DNA of 64,000 bases, from positions 434,001 to 498,000 of the forward strand of contig NZ_CP032279.1 in assembly GCF_001696615.3 (NCBI RefSeq). The letters are read 5' to 3'. The position numbers were made by a program, and so were the translations under genes. The stretch comes from Acinetobacter sp. WCHAc010034. GTDB taxonomy: Bacteria; Pseudomonadota; Gammaproteobacteria; Pseudomonadales; Moraxellaceae. How positions within the stretch are numbered: position 1 is the first letter of the stretch; the number at the start of each line of letters is the position of its first letter. The notes under the pieces are model-generated. The model worked only from the letters and a program-made list of their open reading frames with translations, was not told where the DNA came from and did no database searches. This document shows, piece by piece, positions 24,980 through 35,080 of this stretch.

Positions 24980-26146
24980 ATGCTTCAAATTCTGCAAAAA
25001 CAGCTGGATGAAAGTACACAATGCCCTTTGTGCCGCGCATCTATGTATTGGGTGGAAGCAGAACAGTATGATCAGGAGCTGAATTATCATGAGTGCAGCT
25101 ATTGCGAGCATAAAGTCTATCAGGATAAAACCCATAACTGCCACTGCGCGGCCTGCCAGGCCAGCCGCAAAAAGCTGATTAAGGAAGCGCTGCATCAGGA
25201 AAATTTCAAGCAGAAAAATAAAGGCAAAGATAAGGACATGATTGAGCATAAGCTGAATCAGCTGAGCTTTATTCAGAAGCTGTTCCTGCTGGCGGTTTTA
25301 GATGATCAAGTCTTTGAAAACTCGCAGCATGATGAATTCATTGACTGGGAAAAAATTAAATACTATCCGATTTCCCCCAACTATCTGTATCAGAAAAACC
25401 TGATCAAGCGCATGATCGATCAGCATGTCCTGACTTTAAAAGACTATGCAGATGAAGCCGGGCAATATTACATCAACGTGCGCCTGGACGGCTATTCTGA
25501 ACCCAGCCTGTACAGCATTGCGCATAAGCTGCGCCTGTGGTTTTATGAAAATCTGGCGCAGGGCATTCCCTTCAAGAGTTCCGATGAAGTCAAAGACGCC
25601 ATTTATGAAATCATGTATGAAAAAATCGTGCAGTTCATTCAGTTTTATTGCCGGATTTGGCAAGTGCAGATTTCCGGCAATAACAGTTTAAGAACCCTGT
25701 GCTACCGCCTGCTGGACAGCCTTGCCGTTGGGCAGATTTTCTATTTGATGCAAACGGCGCTGGATTACCTGCATCAGCAGAAACTGCTGCAGCCGCGCAA
25801 TGAAAAATTCATCAATACCAATTTGCTGAAAAAAACCGTACAGCAGTACCGTGAGCGCGGCCTGCAAGAAAAATGGGTTACCAGCACGCTGCCGCACCCG
25901 CCGCAGATTCCCATGTCAAAAATGGCGGAAATTCTATTCTTCCGCTTTTTAGGCTGTGACGACACGGTATTTGTACAGCCCATTTGGAAAATTTGGGAAA
26001 AAGTCGAGCCGCGGCTGAAATTTTACGCGCTGAAGCGCTGCATGCATTGCGGATCGGATGAGCTGAATGTGGATTATGATGCAGAAAATCATGTTTCACT
26101 GTTCTGCCGCTCCTGCAAGCATCAAGACCATTACTTCACCCGCTGA
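24980..26146 (+). CDS. double zinc-ribbon hypothetical protein, 388 aa
   Basis: I do not recognise a named family. The N-terminus carries C15-x2-C18, C39-x2-C42 and C54, C56, C59, enough for a zinc ribbon plus one extra site. The C-terminus carries a second ribbon, C354-x2-C357 and C376-x2-C379. Between them are about 280 mostly helical residues with a Lys-rich hinge near 75–87. This looks like a nucleic-acid- or protein-binding scaffold. Its stop (TGA) overlaps the GAGGGAG ribosome site of thiM 12 bases on, so the two genes are probably coupled. No thiamine role is otherwise suggested. Confidence 0.75.
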   Translation: MLQILQKQLDESTQCPLCRASMYWVEAEQYDQELNYHECSYCEHKVYQDKTHNCHCAACQASRKKLIKEALHQENFKQKNKGKDKDMIEHKLNQLSFIQKLFLLAVLDDQVFENSQHDEFIDWEKIKYYPISPNYLYQKNLIKRMIDQHVLTLKDYADEAGQYYINVRLDGYSEPSLYSIAHKLRLWFYENLAQGIPFKSSDEVKDAIYEIMYEKIVQFIQFYCRIWQVQISGNNSLRTLCYRLLDSLAVGQIFYLMQTALDYLHQQKLLQPRNEKFINTNLLKKTVQQYRERGLQEKWVTSTLPHPPQIPMSKMAEILFFRFLGCDDTVFVQPIWKIWEKVEPRLKFYALKRCMHCGSDELNVDYDAENHVSLFCRSCKHQDHYFTR

Positions 26147-26158
26147 GGGAGAAAACGA

Positions 26159-27028
26159 ATGAACTATCCGGAACAGCTGAACACCGCCATGAACAGCACC
26201 CTGTCCGATTTGACCGCCCCGCTGCTGCTACAGGTGATTGACGCATGGACAGAGCTGAAAACCCAGCAGCCTCTGGTGCATATCATCACCAACAGCGTGG
26301 CCGGCAATTATGTGGCCAATGTTTTGCTGGCCGCCGGCGCCTCCCCGGCTATGATTGACAACCCCTTTGAAGCTGAAGGCTTTGCCCGCATCGCCAGCGC
26401 CATCAATCTGAATTTGGGCACGCCGACTTCTGAACAAATGCAGGCCATGCAGCTGGCTGCCCAGACTGCGCAAAGCCTTGGAAAAGTTTGGGTGCTGGAC
26501 CCTGTCGGCTATGGTCCTGTGCTGAAATGGCGTTCAGATATGGTGGACACGCTGCTGCAGCACCAGCCCAGCGTTATCCGCGGCAATGCCTCTGAAATTG
26601 GCGCGCTGGCAGGCCGGCAGATTCAGTCCAAAGGCGTAGACAGCACCGTCAGCAGCGCAGCGGTCTATGGACAGGCGCAGTGCTTATTTGAACATGCGGA
26701 ATGCATTGCCATTTCGGGCGAATCTGACTTTATTCTGTCCAGAGCGCTGAATGCCGTGATTCAGATTAATGGCGGTTCCTATCTGCAGCCTAAAATCACC
26801 GCATCGGGCTGCGCCTTGGGCGCGCTGACTGCAGCCTATTGCGCCGTCAGCAGCAGCATAATTGCAGGAGCTGTGGCTGCGCATATCCATTTTGCGGTGG
26901 CCGGCAAAAAGGCCTATGAGCGCGCCAACACAGCGGGCAGCTTTAATGTCGCGTTTTTAGATGAAATTTACAGCCTGAATGCGGAAGACCTGCAGCAGTA
27001 CAGCGATTTCAGCATTCAGGCTTTATAA
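26159..27028 (+). CDS. thiM: hydroxyethylthiazole kinase
   Basis: ThiM phosphorylates 4-methyl-5-(2-hydroxyethyl)thiazole in the thiamine salvage pathway. The 289-residue protein has the family blocks PLVHIITNSVAGNYVANVLL, GASPAMIDNPFE, VLDPVGYG, RGNASEIGAL and the active-site region ITASGCALGAL. An extra N-terminal helix of about 35 residues precedes the usual start. It is second in a two-gene unit with the zinc-ribbon protein. No thiD or thiE is adjacent, and I saw no TPP riboswitch upstream. Confidence 0.93.
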   Translation: MNYPEQLNTAMNSTLSDLTAPLLLQVIDAWTELKTQQPLVHIITNSVAGNYVANVLLAAGASPAMIDNPFEAEGFARIASAINLNLGTPTSEQMQAMQLAAQTAQSLGKVWVLDPVGYGPVLKWRSDMVDTLLQHQPSVIRGNASEIGALAGRQIQSKGVDSTVSSAAVYGQAQCLFEHAECIAISGESDFILSRALNAVIQINGGSYLQPKITASGCALGALTAAYCAVSSSIIAGAVAAHIHFAVAGKKAYERANTAGSFNVAFLDEIYSLNAEDLQQYSDFSIQAL

Positions 27029-27061
27029 GCGCGTCGGCTTCAGCCTGCAGCCCGTCATGCA

Positions 27062-27096
27062 TAAAAAATGCCAGCTTATCCTAAAATAAGCTGGCA
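27062..27096 (-). terminator. terminator of the TerC-family gene
   Basis: TGCCAGCTTAT / ATAAGCTGGCA (27069–27079 with 27086–27096). On the minus strand it is followed by six T. It lies between convergent genes. Confidence 0.85.
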
Positions 27097-27143
27097 CTCA
27101 TCAATTCAAGCTGCGGGCGCAGCCTGAATGAAAGGACGGCGGA

Positions 27144-28658
27144 TTAAGCCTGAATTAAAACAGTCTTAATCCGGTTTCCGTCCATTTCGGTCACTTTGAA
27201 CTGAATGCCTTGATATTCCAGCTCGGCGCCTACTTCAACATTGCCCTGCATCTTATCCAGAATCAGTCCAGATACGCTGATATAGCCGGCATCGTCTTCA
27301 ACCAGATCCAGCATGCCCAGCTCCAATTCCAGCTGGTATAAGTCCAGCATGCCAGATGCTTTCCATGACTTGTCATCAATTTTCACCAAATCGAGCTGCT
27401 CATCGGCGTCCGGGAATTCGCCGGCAATCGCTTCAAAAACATCCAGCGGCGAAATCAGACCCTGCACATTGCCGAACTCATCAGACACCATCACCAGTGA
27501 GCCTTTTGAAGTGCGCAAAGTATTAATGGCGTCAATCACCTTCATTTTTTCAAAGATGTAGATTGGGCGGTGCTTCTTGATCAGGTCTTTCAGCTCCGCT
27601 TCATCATCCAGCACATCCAGCAGCTCTTTGGCGCGGACAATGCTGATGACTTTATCCATGCTGCCGCGGCAGACCGGAAATAGGCTGTGCGGCACAGAAA
27701 GCACCTGCTCGCGGATCTGCTCAGGCGTATCATTCAAGTTCACCCAGGAAATCTGGCTGCGCGGCGTCATAATCGAAGCCACCGAACGCTCGGCCAAAGT
27801 CAGCACGCCGCCAATCATATAGCGCTCTTCGTCCGCAAAAGCCTCCTGAGCCTGATGCTGGCCGTCTGCAGATTCAACCCTGCCGCCCATCAATTTCAAA
27901 ATGCTGTCCGCGGTGCGGTGGCGCAGCGGAATTTTCGCTTCATGCTTCGCCATGTTGCGGCTGCGGAACTGGTTCAGCGCTTCCAGCAGGATCGCAACGC
28001 CAATGCCTGAGTAAATATAGCCTTTTGGAATATGGAAACCGAAGCCTTCGGCAATCAGGCTGATGCCGATCAGCATCAGGAAGCTTAAGCACAGAATCAC
28101 CACAGTAGGATGGCGGTTCACAAAAGCCGTCAGCGGTTTGGATGCCAACAGCATCACAGCCATGGCAACGACCATTGCGGCCATCATTACATAGATGTTG
28201 TCCACCATGCCGATTGCGGTAATCACAGAGTCCAGCGAGAATACTGCATCCAGCACCACAATTTGCGCTACAACTGCAGTAAAGCCGGCATAAACCACAT
28301 TCGCTGCAACCTTAACTTCAGGCTTGCCTTCCATTTTTTCATGCAGCTCGGCGACGGCTTTATACAGCAGGAATAATCCGCCGCCCAGCAAAATCAAGTC
28401 CCGCCCGGAGAAACTCAGGCCAAATATGTCAATCAGCGGCTTAGTCAAAGTGACCAGCCAAGAAATGGCGAACAGCAAGCCCAGGCGCATCACCAGCGCT
28501 AAAGACAGGCCAATAATGCGCGCTTTATCGCGCTGTTCAGGGGGAAGCTTTTCGGCCAAAATGGCGATAAAAACCAGGTTATCGATACCCAGTACAATTT
28601 CAAGGATAATTAAAGTAATTAAGCCGACCCACAAGCCGGGGTCTAATAAAAATTCCAT
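27144..28658 (-). CDS. TerC-family membrane protein with CBS pair and CorC/HlyC domain
   Basis: The 504-residue protein is a three-part fusion. An N-terminal TerC domain of seven helices begins [20 protein letters not shown] and has [17 protein letters not shown]. Next is a cytosolic CBS pair (about 290–410, [14 protein letters not shown]). Last is a CorC_HlyC transporter-associated domain. This matches the YegH/YoaE group. TerC proteins are linked to tellurite resistance and Mn2+ export, and the conserved acidic residues in the helices suit metal binding. It is monocistronic; the long A/T-rich leader might carry control elements, but I saw no clear yybP–ykoY riboswitch. Confidence 0.9.
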   Translation of the reverse strand: MEFLLDPGLWVGLITLIILEIVLGIDNLVFIAILAEKLPPEQRDKARIIGLSLALVMRLGLLFAISWLVTLTKPLIDIFGLSFSGRDLILLGGGLFLLYKAVAELHEKMEGKPEVKVAANVVYAGFTAVVAQIVVLDAVFSLDSVITAIGMVDNIYVMMAAMVVAMAVMLLASKPLTAFVNRHPTVVILCLSFLMLIGISLIAEGFGFHIPKGYIYSGIGVAILLEALNQFRSRNMAKHEAKIPLRHRTADSILKLMGGRVESADGQHQAQEAFADEERYMIGGVLTLAERSVASIMTPRSQISWVNLNDTPEQIREQVLSVPHSLFPVCRGSMDKVISIVRAKELLDVLDDEAELKDLIKKHRPIYIFEKMKVIDAINTLRTSKGSLVMVSDEFGNVQGLISPLDVFEAIAGEFPDADEQLDLVKIDDKSWKASGMLDLYQLELELGMLDLVEDDAGYISVSGLILDKMQGNVEVGAELEYQGIQFKVTEMDGNRIKTVLIQA

Positions 28659-29286
28659 CAGATGTTGTCTCCAAAACCATGTGTTTGAAGAGAATTAAGC
28701 AGATCTGCGCACGGCGACGGATCCATAAAAACAACCTTTACAGCCAAAGTTAATTTTATTATGCATAAACTGCGCATTTTGTAATGGATTTTTTGCATTT
28801 TTTAATAAATCCATGCATTTTTTTCAAAAATCCGGCAGATGCCGGCGAAAAGCATCTAACTATCGGCCAAAAGGCTGAAATTTTACAAATGCAGACTGCA
28901 CAGTCATGCTCAGGTTTTAGCCCTTCAGTGCGCCAAATAAAGATCATAAGCAATTGTTTAACGTTAATATTTACTGAGTTCATGTGCGGCCTGCATTGCT
29001 TCAGGCACTTTATGGCCAGCCAGCCTGAAATCTTTCGCAATAAAACTGCGTTTTCAAATTTGAATTTTTCACTAAAATGAACCCATAGCCAAGATTGTCC
29101 ATTCCGGCAATCTCTGGCTTAGTGCATATTCTCAGCCACCACGCTTAATTTGAAGCATTGGAAAGAAAATCTGAACGCAGGCTTCCTTTCTTTTATATAT
29201 TTTAAAAATCTATTGATATTGGGCCATAATTTTTCATAAAATACTGAAACGCTCAAATAAAATTACAACAAAATCGGGGACCTCTC
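28659..29286. other. 628-base A/T-rich gap between divergent genes, with a hairpin
   Basis: No gene is supported. AGCCAAGATTG and CAATCTCTGGCT (29087–29119) form a bulged hairpin with no T-run after it. Promoters for the TerC-type gene (minus) and MarR gene (plus) must lie here. The A/T content is clearly higher than in the flanking genes. It is long enough for a small RNA, but nothing specific was recognised. Confidence 0.45.
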
Positions 29287-29751
29287 ATGACGAAGAAATA
29301 TTCAAAATTCTTGCCGGTAGGTGATAATTTCAGCTTGGAAAGCTTTCCCTATTATTGGGTGACGCAAGTGCATGCCCAGTACGTGCTGAACGTCGATCAT
29401 GCATTGAAAAAATACGGCGTGGATAACTCTAGGCGCCGCATTTTGCTTGCGCTGAAATCCAAACCGAACGCAAGTGTCTCAGATTTATCTGAAATGATGG
29501 TTTCCAAGATGTCGACCACCACCAAAATCGTCTACCGGCTTAAGGATGAAGGCTTTGTTGACACCTATTCCTGCGAAGATGATGCCCGCATTACCCGGGT
29601 CATCCTCACTGAAAAAGGCCATCAGATGACGCAGAAAATTAACGACTTGACCAATGTGGTGCTTGAGCAGTCCTTTGAAGGCCTGACCCCGCTTCAGATT
29701 GAAAAAACCATGGAAAGCTTGAAGCATATCTTCAAAAACCTTTCACGTTAA
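29287..29751 (+). CDS. MarR-family transcriptional regulator
   Basis: The 154-residue winged-helix regulator has RRRILLALKSKPNASVSDLSE and MVSKMSTTTKIVYRLKDEGF as the HTH, then the wing with CEDDARITRVILTEKG (the typical D-x-R motif). GGGGA precedes the ATG. It is monocistronic with no obvious target beside it; the TerC-type gene is divergent but 628 bases away. MarR proteins usually respond to phenolics or oxidants. Confidence 0.88.
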   Translation: MTKKYSKFLPVGDNFSLESFPYYWVTQVHAQYVLNVDHALKKYGVDNSRRRILLALKSKPNASVSDLSEMMVSKMSTTTKIVYRLKDEGFVDTYSCEDDARITRVILTEKGHQMTQKINDLTNVVLEQSFEGLTPLQIEKTMESLKHIFKNLSR

Positions 29752-29766
29752 TTTGCAGCCAATATA

Positions 29767-30426
29767 TCAATCGAAAAAATTCAGCTGGGGACTGATTTTT
29801 TCGATTTTTATTTTTGGCGCATGCAAGCATTCAAACTCATCTGCCGGAAAGCCCTCAACAAAGGGCTGAATATCCGGGCTGCTCCAGTTCAGCCATTCCG
29901 CCAAGCGCTGCTGCGGTATCACAATCACCGAACGCTTGACACTGCCCGGCGCATGGAACTCCTTCATCATGGGATGATCAATGGCATCCATAGTAATCAT
30001 GCTGGCCGAACGGATGATTTCACCGCCTTTCTGGCAAATGTCATACAGCGCAGCGATATAGAACGCATTGCCGTCCTTGCGCCTGACGCCCCAGCGCTGC
30101 GGCTTATTGTCAATATATTTTGATTCATAAAACTCTGCAGCCGGCATGACGCCAAATTTGCATTTACTGACCGCGTTGACAAAGCTTGGCTTCTGCATCA
30201 GGGTTTCATTGCGGGCATTGTAGGTTTTCAGCGCAATTGATTTATCATCGGCCCATTTGGGAATCATGCCGAAATGCACTTTGCGCCATTCCAGCCCCTG
30301 CTGCGAATGAAACAGCAAAGGCAGTTCATAATTGGGATAGGCTTCATCCGCATATTCAAATTCTATCTCAGGCAAGCTCAACTGCTGCAGCTGCGCAATG
30401 GTCAGCGGTTTGAAATTAGCGCACAT
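29767..30426 (-). CDS. SRAP-domain protein (HMCES/YedK family)
   Basis: SRAP proteins cross-link to abasic sites in single-stranded DNA through Cys2 and protect them. The 219-residue protein keeps Cys2 (MCANF) after the ATG, the YNARNET motif that binds DNA, and the acidic residue in MPAAEFYES; typical members have YEW there. The late histidine region reads FHAPGSVKRSVIVIP instead of HxRMPVIL. It is therefore a divergent but probably active member. It is convergent with the MarR gene and not in a visible SOS operon. Confidence 0.88.
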   Translation of the reverse strand: MCANFKPLTIAQLQQLSLPEIEFEYADEAYPNYELPLLFHSQQGLEWRKVHFGMIPKWADDKSIALKTYNARNETLMQKPSFVNAVSKCKFGVMPAAEFYESKYIDNKPQRWGVRRKDGNAFYIAALYDICQKGGEIIRSASMITMDAIDHPMMKEFHAPGSVKRSVIVIPQQRLAEWLNWSSPDIQPFVEGFPADEFECLHAPKIKIEKISPQLNFFD

Positions 30427-30527
30427 GGTTCAAGCCATTCAGAAAAGTACAAATCATCATAAGCACGCGCTGCTAAGAAGGTCAACTCAGCGCCGGATTA
30501 AGCGGGCTTCCGCCCGCTTGTGTGCAC

Positions 30528-31970
30528 TCACAGCGGGAGCGTCATCCAGTGAGTGCGGGTGAATTCTTCAAAGATCCAGCGCCCATTGAACCGCCCTAGA
30601 CCCGAGTTTCTCTCGCCGCCAAAAGGCGCATTGGCATGATCCGCCACGCTGATGCCGTTGATATGCGTCATGCCGGCATCCAGCTGGGCCGCAAAGCCGG
30701 CGCCGCGCTCCAGATCCCGGGTACACACCGCGCTGGACAGGCCGAAGCGCGTGCTGTTGGCCAGCTCTAAGGCATGCGCTTCATTTTCCGCCTGCAGAAT
30801 AGGCAGGATCGGCCCAAAGCTTTCTTCCAGCGCCAGATCTGAAGAGGAATCGACATTGATAAAAATATGCGGCGCAACCAAATTGCCCTGAATCCCGCCA
30901 TCATAAATCAGCTCTGCGCCCTGCTCTAGCGCAACTTGAATGATCTGCTGATGCTTTTTCACTTGCGCTGCATTGATAATCGGCCCGATCAATGTCGCAG
31001 GGTCATCCGGATCACCGACTGCAATCTGCCCGACTCGGGCCAGCAGCTTTTCAACATAAGCGTCATGAATCAAGACATCGGCAATCACCCGGTTGGTGCT
31101 CATGCAAATCTGCCCCTGATGCAGGAAGCGCCCCATGACGGTCAGCTCAACAGCCAAATCCAAGTCCGCGTCATCCAGAATCACCAAAGGCGCATTGCCG
31201 CCCAGCTCCAAAGCCAGCCGCTTCAAGCGTTCCCCGCCCACCGCCTTGGCCCCGACCCGCTGGCCGATTTCAGTGGAGCCGGTAAAGGAAATCATTTTAG
31301 GCACAGCATGCTCGGCAAAGTAATCGCCGATTTCACTGCCCGAACCGGCGACCACGCTGAGAACGCCTGCTGGCAATCCCGCTTCTTCAAACAGTTTCCC
31401 CAGCAGTGTTCCGCCGGTGACAGGCGTCTCGCTGGCCGGCTTGAGCACAACTGTGTTGGCGCAGGCAATCGCCGTCACCACTGAACGCATCGACAGGTGA
31501 AACGGAAAGTTCCAGGGGCTGATTACCGCAATCACGCCCAAAGGCTTGCGCAAAAATAAACTGCGCTTCTGCAGATCTTTACTTTCCAGTTCTTCTGCAA
31601 GCATTTGATCTGGAAAAGCGCCGGCTTCCTGAATAATGCCCAGCGCGGCGTCGACTTCTATATTGGCCTTAAGGCGCGTGCTGCCGGATTCGCGAATCAG
31701 CCAGCCGACAATCTCATCCCGCCTGGCGCGGATCAGGTCCTGCAACTTCTGAATCACCGATTTCCGCAGTTCAGCGGATTGAATCAGCTGGCCATGAAAT
31801 GCCTTTTCCGCAGCGGCATAGGCGCTGTCGACATCGACAATGCTGGCGCCCTGCAGTGCAAAAATAAGCTGCTGTGTGTATGGATTGAGATTATGTATTG
31901 TTTTAACCGAAGTGCCGGCCTGCCAATGGCCGCCAATCAGCTGCTGATCCAAACCCTGATATGCATCCAT
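30528..31970 (-). CDS. NAD(P)-dependent aldehyde dehydrogenase
   Basis: The 480-residue ALDH-superfamily enzyme has N154 (SPWNFPF), the cofactor-contacting K177, E255 in LALELGGNAP, and catalytic C289 in QGQICMS. The sequence style (SLFLRKPLGVIAVISPWNFP, HQGQICMSTNR) is like benzaldehyde, vanillin and salicylaldehyde dehydrogenases, so an aromatic or medium-chain aldehyde is likely, though not proven. It stands alone, with AGGTGAG before the ATG. Confidence 0.88.
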   Translation of the reverse strand: MDAYQGLDQQLIGGHWQAGTSVKTIHNLNPYTQQLIFALQGASIVDVDSAYAAAEKAFHGQLIQSAELRKSVIQKLQDLIRARRDEIVGWLIRESGSTRLKANIEVDAALGIIQEAGAFPDQMLAEELESKDLQKRSLFLRKPLGVIAVISPWNFPFHLSMRSVVTAIACANTVVLKPASETPVTGGTLLGKLFEEAGLPAGVLSVVAGSGSEIGDYFAEHAVPKMISFTGSTEIGQRVGAKAVGGERLKRLALELGGNAPLVILDDADLDLAVELTVMGRFLHQGQICMSTNRVIADVLIHDAYVEKLLARVGQIAVGDPDDPATLIGPIINAAQVKKHQQIIQVALEQGAELIYDGGIQGNLVAPHIFINVDSSSDLALEESFGPILPILQAENEAHALELANSTRFGLSSAVCTRDLERGAGFAAQLDAGMTHINGISVADHANAPFGGERNSGLGRFNGRWIFEEFTRTHWMTLPL

Positions 31971-32144
31971 ACACTCACCTGTTTTTTATTCATTCAGACC
32001 ACTGTATCTGTTTGAACAGATCATTTCCAGCATTCCGGCGCGCCGGTAACGTTTCGCAATCAAAATACCGCGGCCGCTGATTTTCATCTAATGATGCTGT
32101 AAAGCCTGGCAATCCTGTGCGCCCAAAGCGCATGCTTGAGGTAA

Positions 32145-32498
32145 TGCTGATCAGTTAAGAAGTTTATGGTGAAACTTCTTAATTTTGGGGGCTATTCACG
32201 GCGGAGTCTTACCGTTTTTAAATCGAATTTTTGGAGCTCGTTTTGTTCCTTTCGAAACAATGTTTCTCATTCGCCAAAAGAACCAAAAACATTTGTCATC
32301 CGCGAAACCTGTTCACTTTCTGCACTTAAACAGCTTTCGTCGCAAAAACAGTCCATTTCAAAGACCACCGCTTCGCCTTACGCTTCGAGCAAAAGCAGTG
32401 CTTTTACTCTTGCTCAGGTTGCGGATGACGCTTCCGCGTATCAAATAAAGTCTAGAATTTAAAAAGAAAAAGCCAGTCAGTTTCTTAACTGACTGGCT
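32145..32498. repeat. inverted-repeat-bounded element, copy B (about 354 bp)
   Basis: The left end GAGGTAATGCTGATCAGTTA begins at 32138, and the inner arm TGCTGATCAGTTAAGAAG spans 32145–32162. The right end TTCTTAACTGACTGGC spans 32482–32497. The interior matches copy A near 21.0 kb over most of its length (GGGGCTATTCACGGCGGA, TTTTTAAATCGAAT, GTCATCCGCGAAACCTGTTC, GGTTGCGGATGACGCTTCCG), with two insertions of 15 and about 45 bases. It carries no transposase. It sits between the aldehyde dehydrogenase promoter side and the end of glcB. Confidence 0.75.
32471..32498 (-). terminator. glcB terminator formed by the element end
   Basis: AGCCAGTCAGTT-TCTT-AACTGACTGGCT (32471–32482 with 32487–32498) is a perfect 12-base stem. 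On the minus strand it is followed by TTTTTCTTTTT. Confidence 0.88.
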
Positions 32499-32540
32499 TT
32501 ACCGCTACAGCGGGCTTTTTTGCAGATTTACAGCTGAGGA

Positions 32541-34703
32541 TTAGTCACCTGTATAGCCTTTCAGCTTCAAGCGCGCCGCGTGAAGCAGAGGCTCAGTATA
32601 GCCAGAAGGCTGTTCGCCGCCTTTGAATACCAAGTCATAAGCTGCTTGGTAAGCATAGCCGTCAAAACCAGGCGCCATAGCGGTATATTCCGGATCATTG
32701 GCGTTCTGCTCATCCACAATTTTCGCCATGCGCTGCATCACTTCTTCAACCTGCGCTTTGCTGACAATGCCGTGGCGCAGCCAGTTTGCAACGTGCTGAG
32801 AAGAAATACGCAGTGTTGCGCGGTCTTCCATCAGGCCGACGTTGTTGATGTCAGGCACTTTAGAACAGCCTACACCCAAGTCTACCCAGCGAACCACATA
32901 ACCCAAGATGCCTTGCAGGTTATTTTCCAGTTCTTTGGTTTTCTCTTCTTCAGTCCAGCTGGTGTCCGCCGCTAAAGGAGGCGTCAGCAAGTCATCCAGT
33001 GACAGCGGCTGAGTGTTCAATAATTCTTTTTGACGCTCAGATACGTTGCACTGATGGTAATGGATTGCGTGAATTACCGCGCCAGACGGAGACGGAACCC
33101 ATGCGCAGCTTGCGCCCGCTTCCGGATGCTCAATCTTGGTTTTGTACATGTCTAAAAGCATGTCCGGCTTCGGCCACATGCCTTTGCCGATTTGCGCTTT
33201 GCCGCGCAGGCCAGCCCGCAGGCCGATCATTACGTTGCGGTTTTCATACGCCGGGAACCAGATTTGAGATTTCACTTCGCCTTTGCGGACGAATGGGCCA
33301 GCTTCCATGAAGGTATGGATTTCATCGCCTGTACGGTCCATGAAGCCAGTGTTGATGAAGATCGTGCGGTCTTTGGCTTGCGCAATACAGTTCTTCAGGT
33401 TGACTGAAGTGCGACGCTCTTCATCCATAATGCCGATTTTCAAAGTTTTCGCCGGCAGGCCAAGCGCCTGTTCAGAACGCTCAAACAGCTCCACTGCAAA
33501 AGCGACTTCTTCCGGGCCGTGCATTTTCGGCTTCACGATGTACATTGAGCCTTTGCGCGAGTTCTTAATGGTGTTTTCGCCTTTGATGTCTGCAAAAGAC
33601 AGCAATGGAGTAATCAGCGCATCCATGATGCCTTCGTAGATTTCAGCGCCATCTACAAGGATTGCCGGATTGGTCATTAAGTGGCCAACGTTGCGCAGAA
33701 GCATCAGCGAGCGGCCGTGCAGCTTGGTTTCGCCGCCAATTAAGTTCTTATGCGTACGGTCTTGGCTCAATTTGCGGGTAACGGTTTTGCCGTTTTTCTC
33801 GATAGACTCTTCCAAAGTGCCTTTCATCAGGCCAAGCCAGTTGCGGTAGCCTTCAACTTTTTCTTCAGCGTCTACAGCAGCAATCGAATCTTCCAAGTCC
33901 TGAATTGTAGTCAATGCAGATTCAAGAACCAGGTCTTTTACGCCGGCTGCGTCTGTTTTGCCAATCGGGCTGTTCGCATTGATTTCAATGATCACGTGCA
34001 GGCCGTTGTTCAGCAGAACGATTTCAGTTGGCGCAGCTTCTTCGCCGTTAAAGCCGACGAATTGCGCTTCTTTGGCCAAAGCCGCTGTTGAGCCGTCTTT
34101 TAAAGTAACGGCTAATTTCTTGCCTTCAACCGCATATTTAACTGCATCGGCATGCGAGCCATGTGCAAGCGGGAAAGTTTCATTGAGGAAGTTTTTAGCG
34201 AATGCGATAACTTTTTCGCCGCGGACCGGGTTATAGCCCTTGCCTTTTTCCGCGCCGCCGTCTTCAGGGATCACGTCAAAGCCGTAAAGCGCGTCGTATA
34301 AAGAACCCCAGCGCGCGTTCGCAGCATTTAAGCAGTAGCGCGCATTGCGCACAGGCACAACCAGCTGCGAGCCTGCCAGCAGTGCAATTTCTTCGTCTAC
34401 ATTTTCAGTGGTAATTTGGAAATCTTCTACTTCTGGTACCAAGTAGCCAATTTCTGTAAGGAAAGCTTTGTAAGCTTCGAGTTCAAATTTGTTGTTGCGG
34501 TGCCATTCATCAATTTTCGCCTGAATGTCGTCACGCTTAGCCAATAGTGCTTTGTTCTTTGGGCTAAGATCGACAACGACTTGTTCAAAGTTTTTCCAGT
34601 ATGTTTCACTGTCCAAACCAGAACCCGGAAGTGCTTCATTTTCGATGAAATCGTAAAGTTCTTTAGCAATCGCTAACTTGCCTTTTTGAATACGTGCAGT
34701 CAT
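32541..34703 (-). CDS. glcB: malate synthase G
   Basis: GlcB condenses glyoxylate with acetyl-CoA to malate, completing the glyoxylate shunt for growth on acetate, fatty acids and other C2 sources. At 720 residues it has the full G-isoform length. Blocks seen include [34 protein letters not shown] text ([17 protein letters not shown]), [29 protein letters not shown] and the C-terminal [26 protein letters not shown] precedes the ATG. It is monocistronic; isocitrate lyase is not in the window. Confidence 0.97.
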   Translation of the reverse strand: MTARIQKGKLAIAKELYDFIENEALPGSGLDSETYWKNFEQVVVDLSPKNKALLAKRDDIQAKIDEWHRNNKFELEAYKAFLTEIGYLVPEVEDFQITTENVDEEIALLAGSQLVVPVRNARYCLNAANARWGSLYDALYGFDVIPEDGGAEKGKGYNPVRGEKVIAFAKNFLNETFPLAHGSHADAVKYAVEGKKLAVTLKDGSTAALAKEAQFVGFNGEEAAPTEIVLLNNGLHVIIEINANSPIGKTDAAGVKDLVLESALTTIQDLEDSIAAVDAEEKVEGYRNWLGLMKGTLEESIEKNGKTVTRKLSQDRTHKNLIGGETKLHGRSLMLLRNVGHLMTNPAILVDGAEIYEGIMDALITPLLSFADIKGENTIKNSRKGSMYIVKPKMHGPEEVAFAVELFERSEQALGLPAKTLKIGIMDEERRTSVNLKNCIAQAKDRTIFINTGFMDRTGDEIHTFMEAGPFVRKGEVKSQIWFPAYENRNVMIGLRAGLRGKAQIGKGMWPKPDMLLDMYKTKIEHPEAGASCAWVPSPSGAVIHAIHYHQCNVSERQKELLNTQPLSLDDLLTPPLAADTSWTEEEKTKELENNLQGILGYVVRWVDLGVGCSKVPDINNVGLMEDRATLRISSQHVANWLRHGIVSKAQVEEVMQRMAKIVDEQNANDPEYTAMAPGFDGYAYQAAYDLVFKGGEQPSGYTEPLLHAARLKLKGYTGD

Positions 34704-35030
34704 TGTCTTTCCTGATATTGCTACTTTTTATAACAAGAGATTCCAGTATACCTATTTATACTTAGCTGAATAGCACTATCACATTACTAAATAGCGATCA
34801 TTTTCCATTAAACCAATACCCTTATTATTTAATGAAATGAAGATCAGAAATGCGACATCATCATCAGCTTGAATGCTCTCAAACAGTTTATAAAGTTTTT
34901 GAGATGCCGAAATTAGACTTAAGTGCAGAATTTTGCCTCAAAACTGTACAAAATATCCATTTTCAGTCTTAGGGAAACTAGATTAAGCCATGAAAAATGA
35001 GAAATGTCGATAAATTCGCCAGCCTATTTT
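34704..35030. other. A/T-rich gap upstream of glcB
   Basis: Between the glcB start and the zapE terminator. No gene or RNA is recognised. The sequence is strongly A/T-rich and should hold the glcB promoter and any control sites for it. Confidence 0.4.
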
Positions 35031-35033
35031 GCA

Positions 35034-35060
35034 TAAAAAAAGCGCCGGATTGCGGCGCTC
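35034..35060 (-). terminator. terminator after zapE
   Basis: AGCGCCG / CGGCGCT (35041–35047 with 35053–35059) with a T-run on the minus strand, about 20 bases past the zapE stop. Confidence 0.88.
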
Positions 35061-35080
35061 ATTTTGTGCAGTTTTTTTGC

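Noticed and set aside
26080..26158. TPP riboswitch for thiM
   Set aside because: thiM starts 12 bases after the upstream gene, so there is no room for the aptamer, and none was seen further up.
28659..28800. yybP–ykoY manganese riboswitch ahead of the TerC-family gene
   Set aside because: Expected from the family, but I could not find the conserved GGGGAGUAG-type core or a matching terminator in the leader.
28784..29080. Frame of 98 codons between the TerC-type and MarR genes
   Set aside because: The region is A/T-rich with no ribosome site, and an opposing frame covers the same bases. It is probably non-coding leader.
32166..32462. Frame of 98 codons inside repeat copy B
   Set aside because: It is not kept intact in copy A and has no ribosome site. 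It is treated as part of the repeat.
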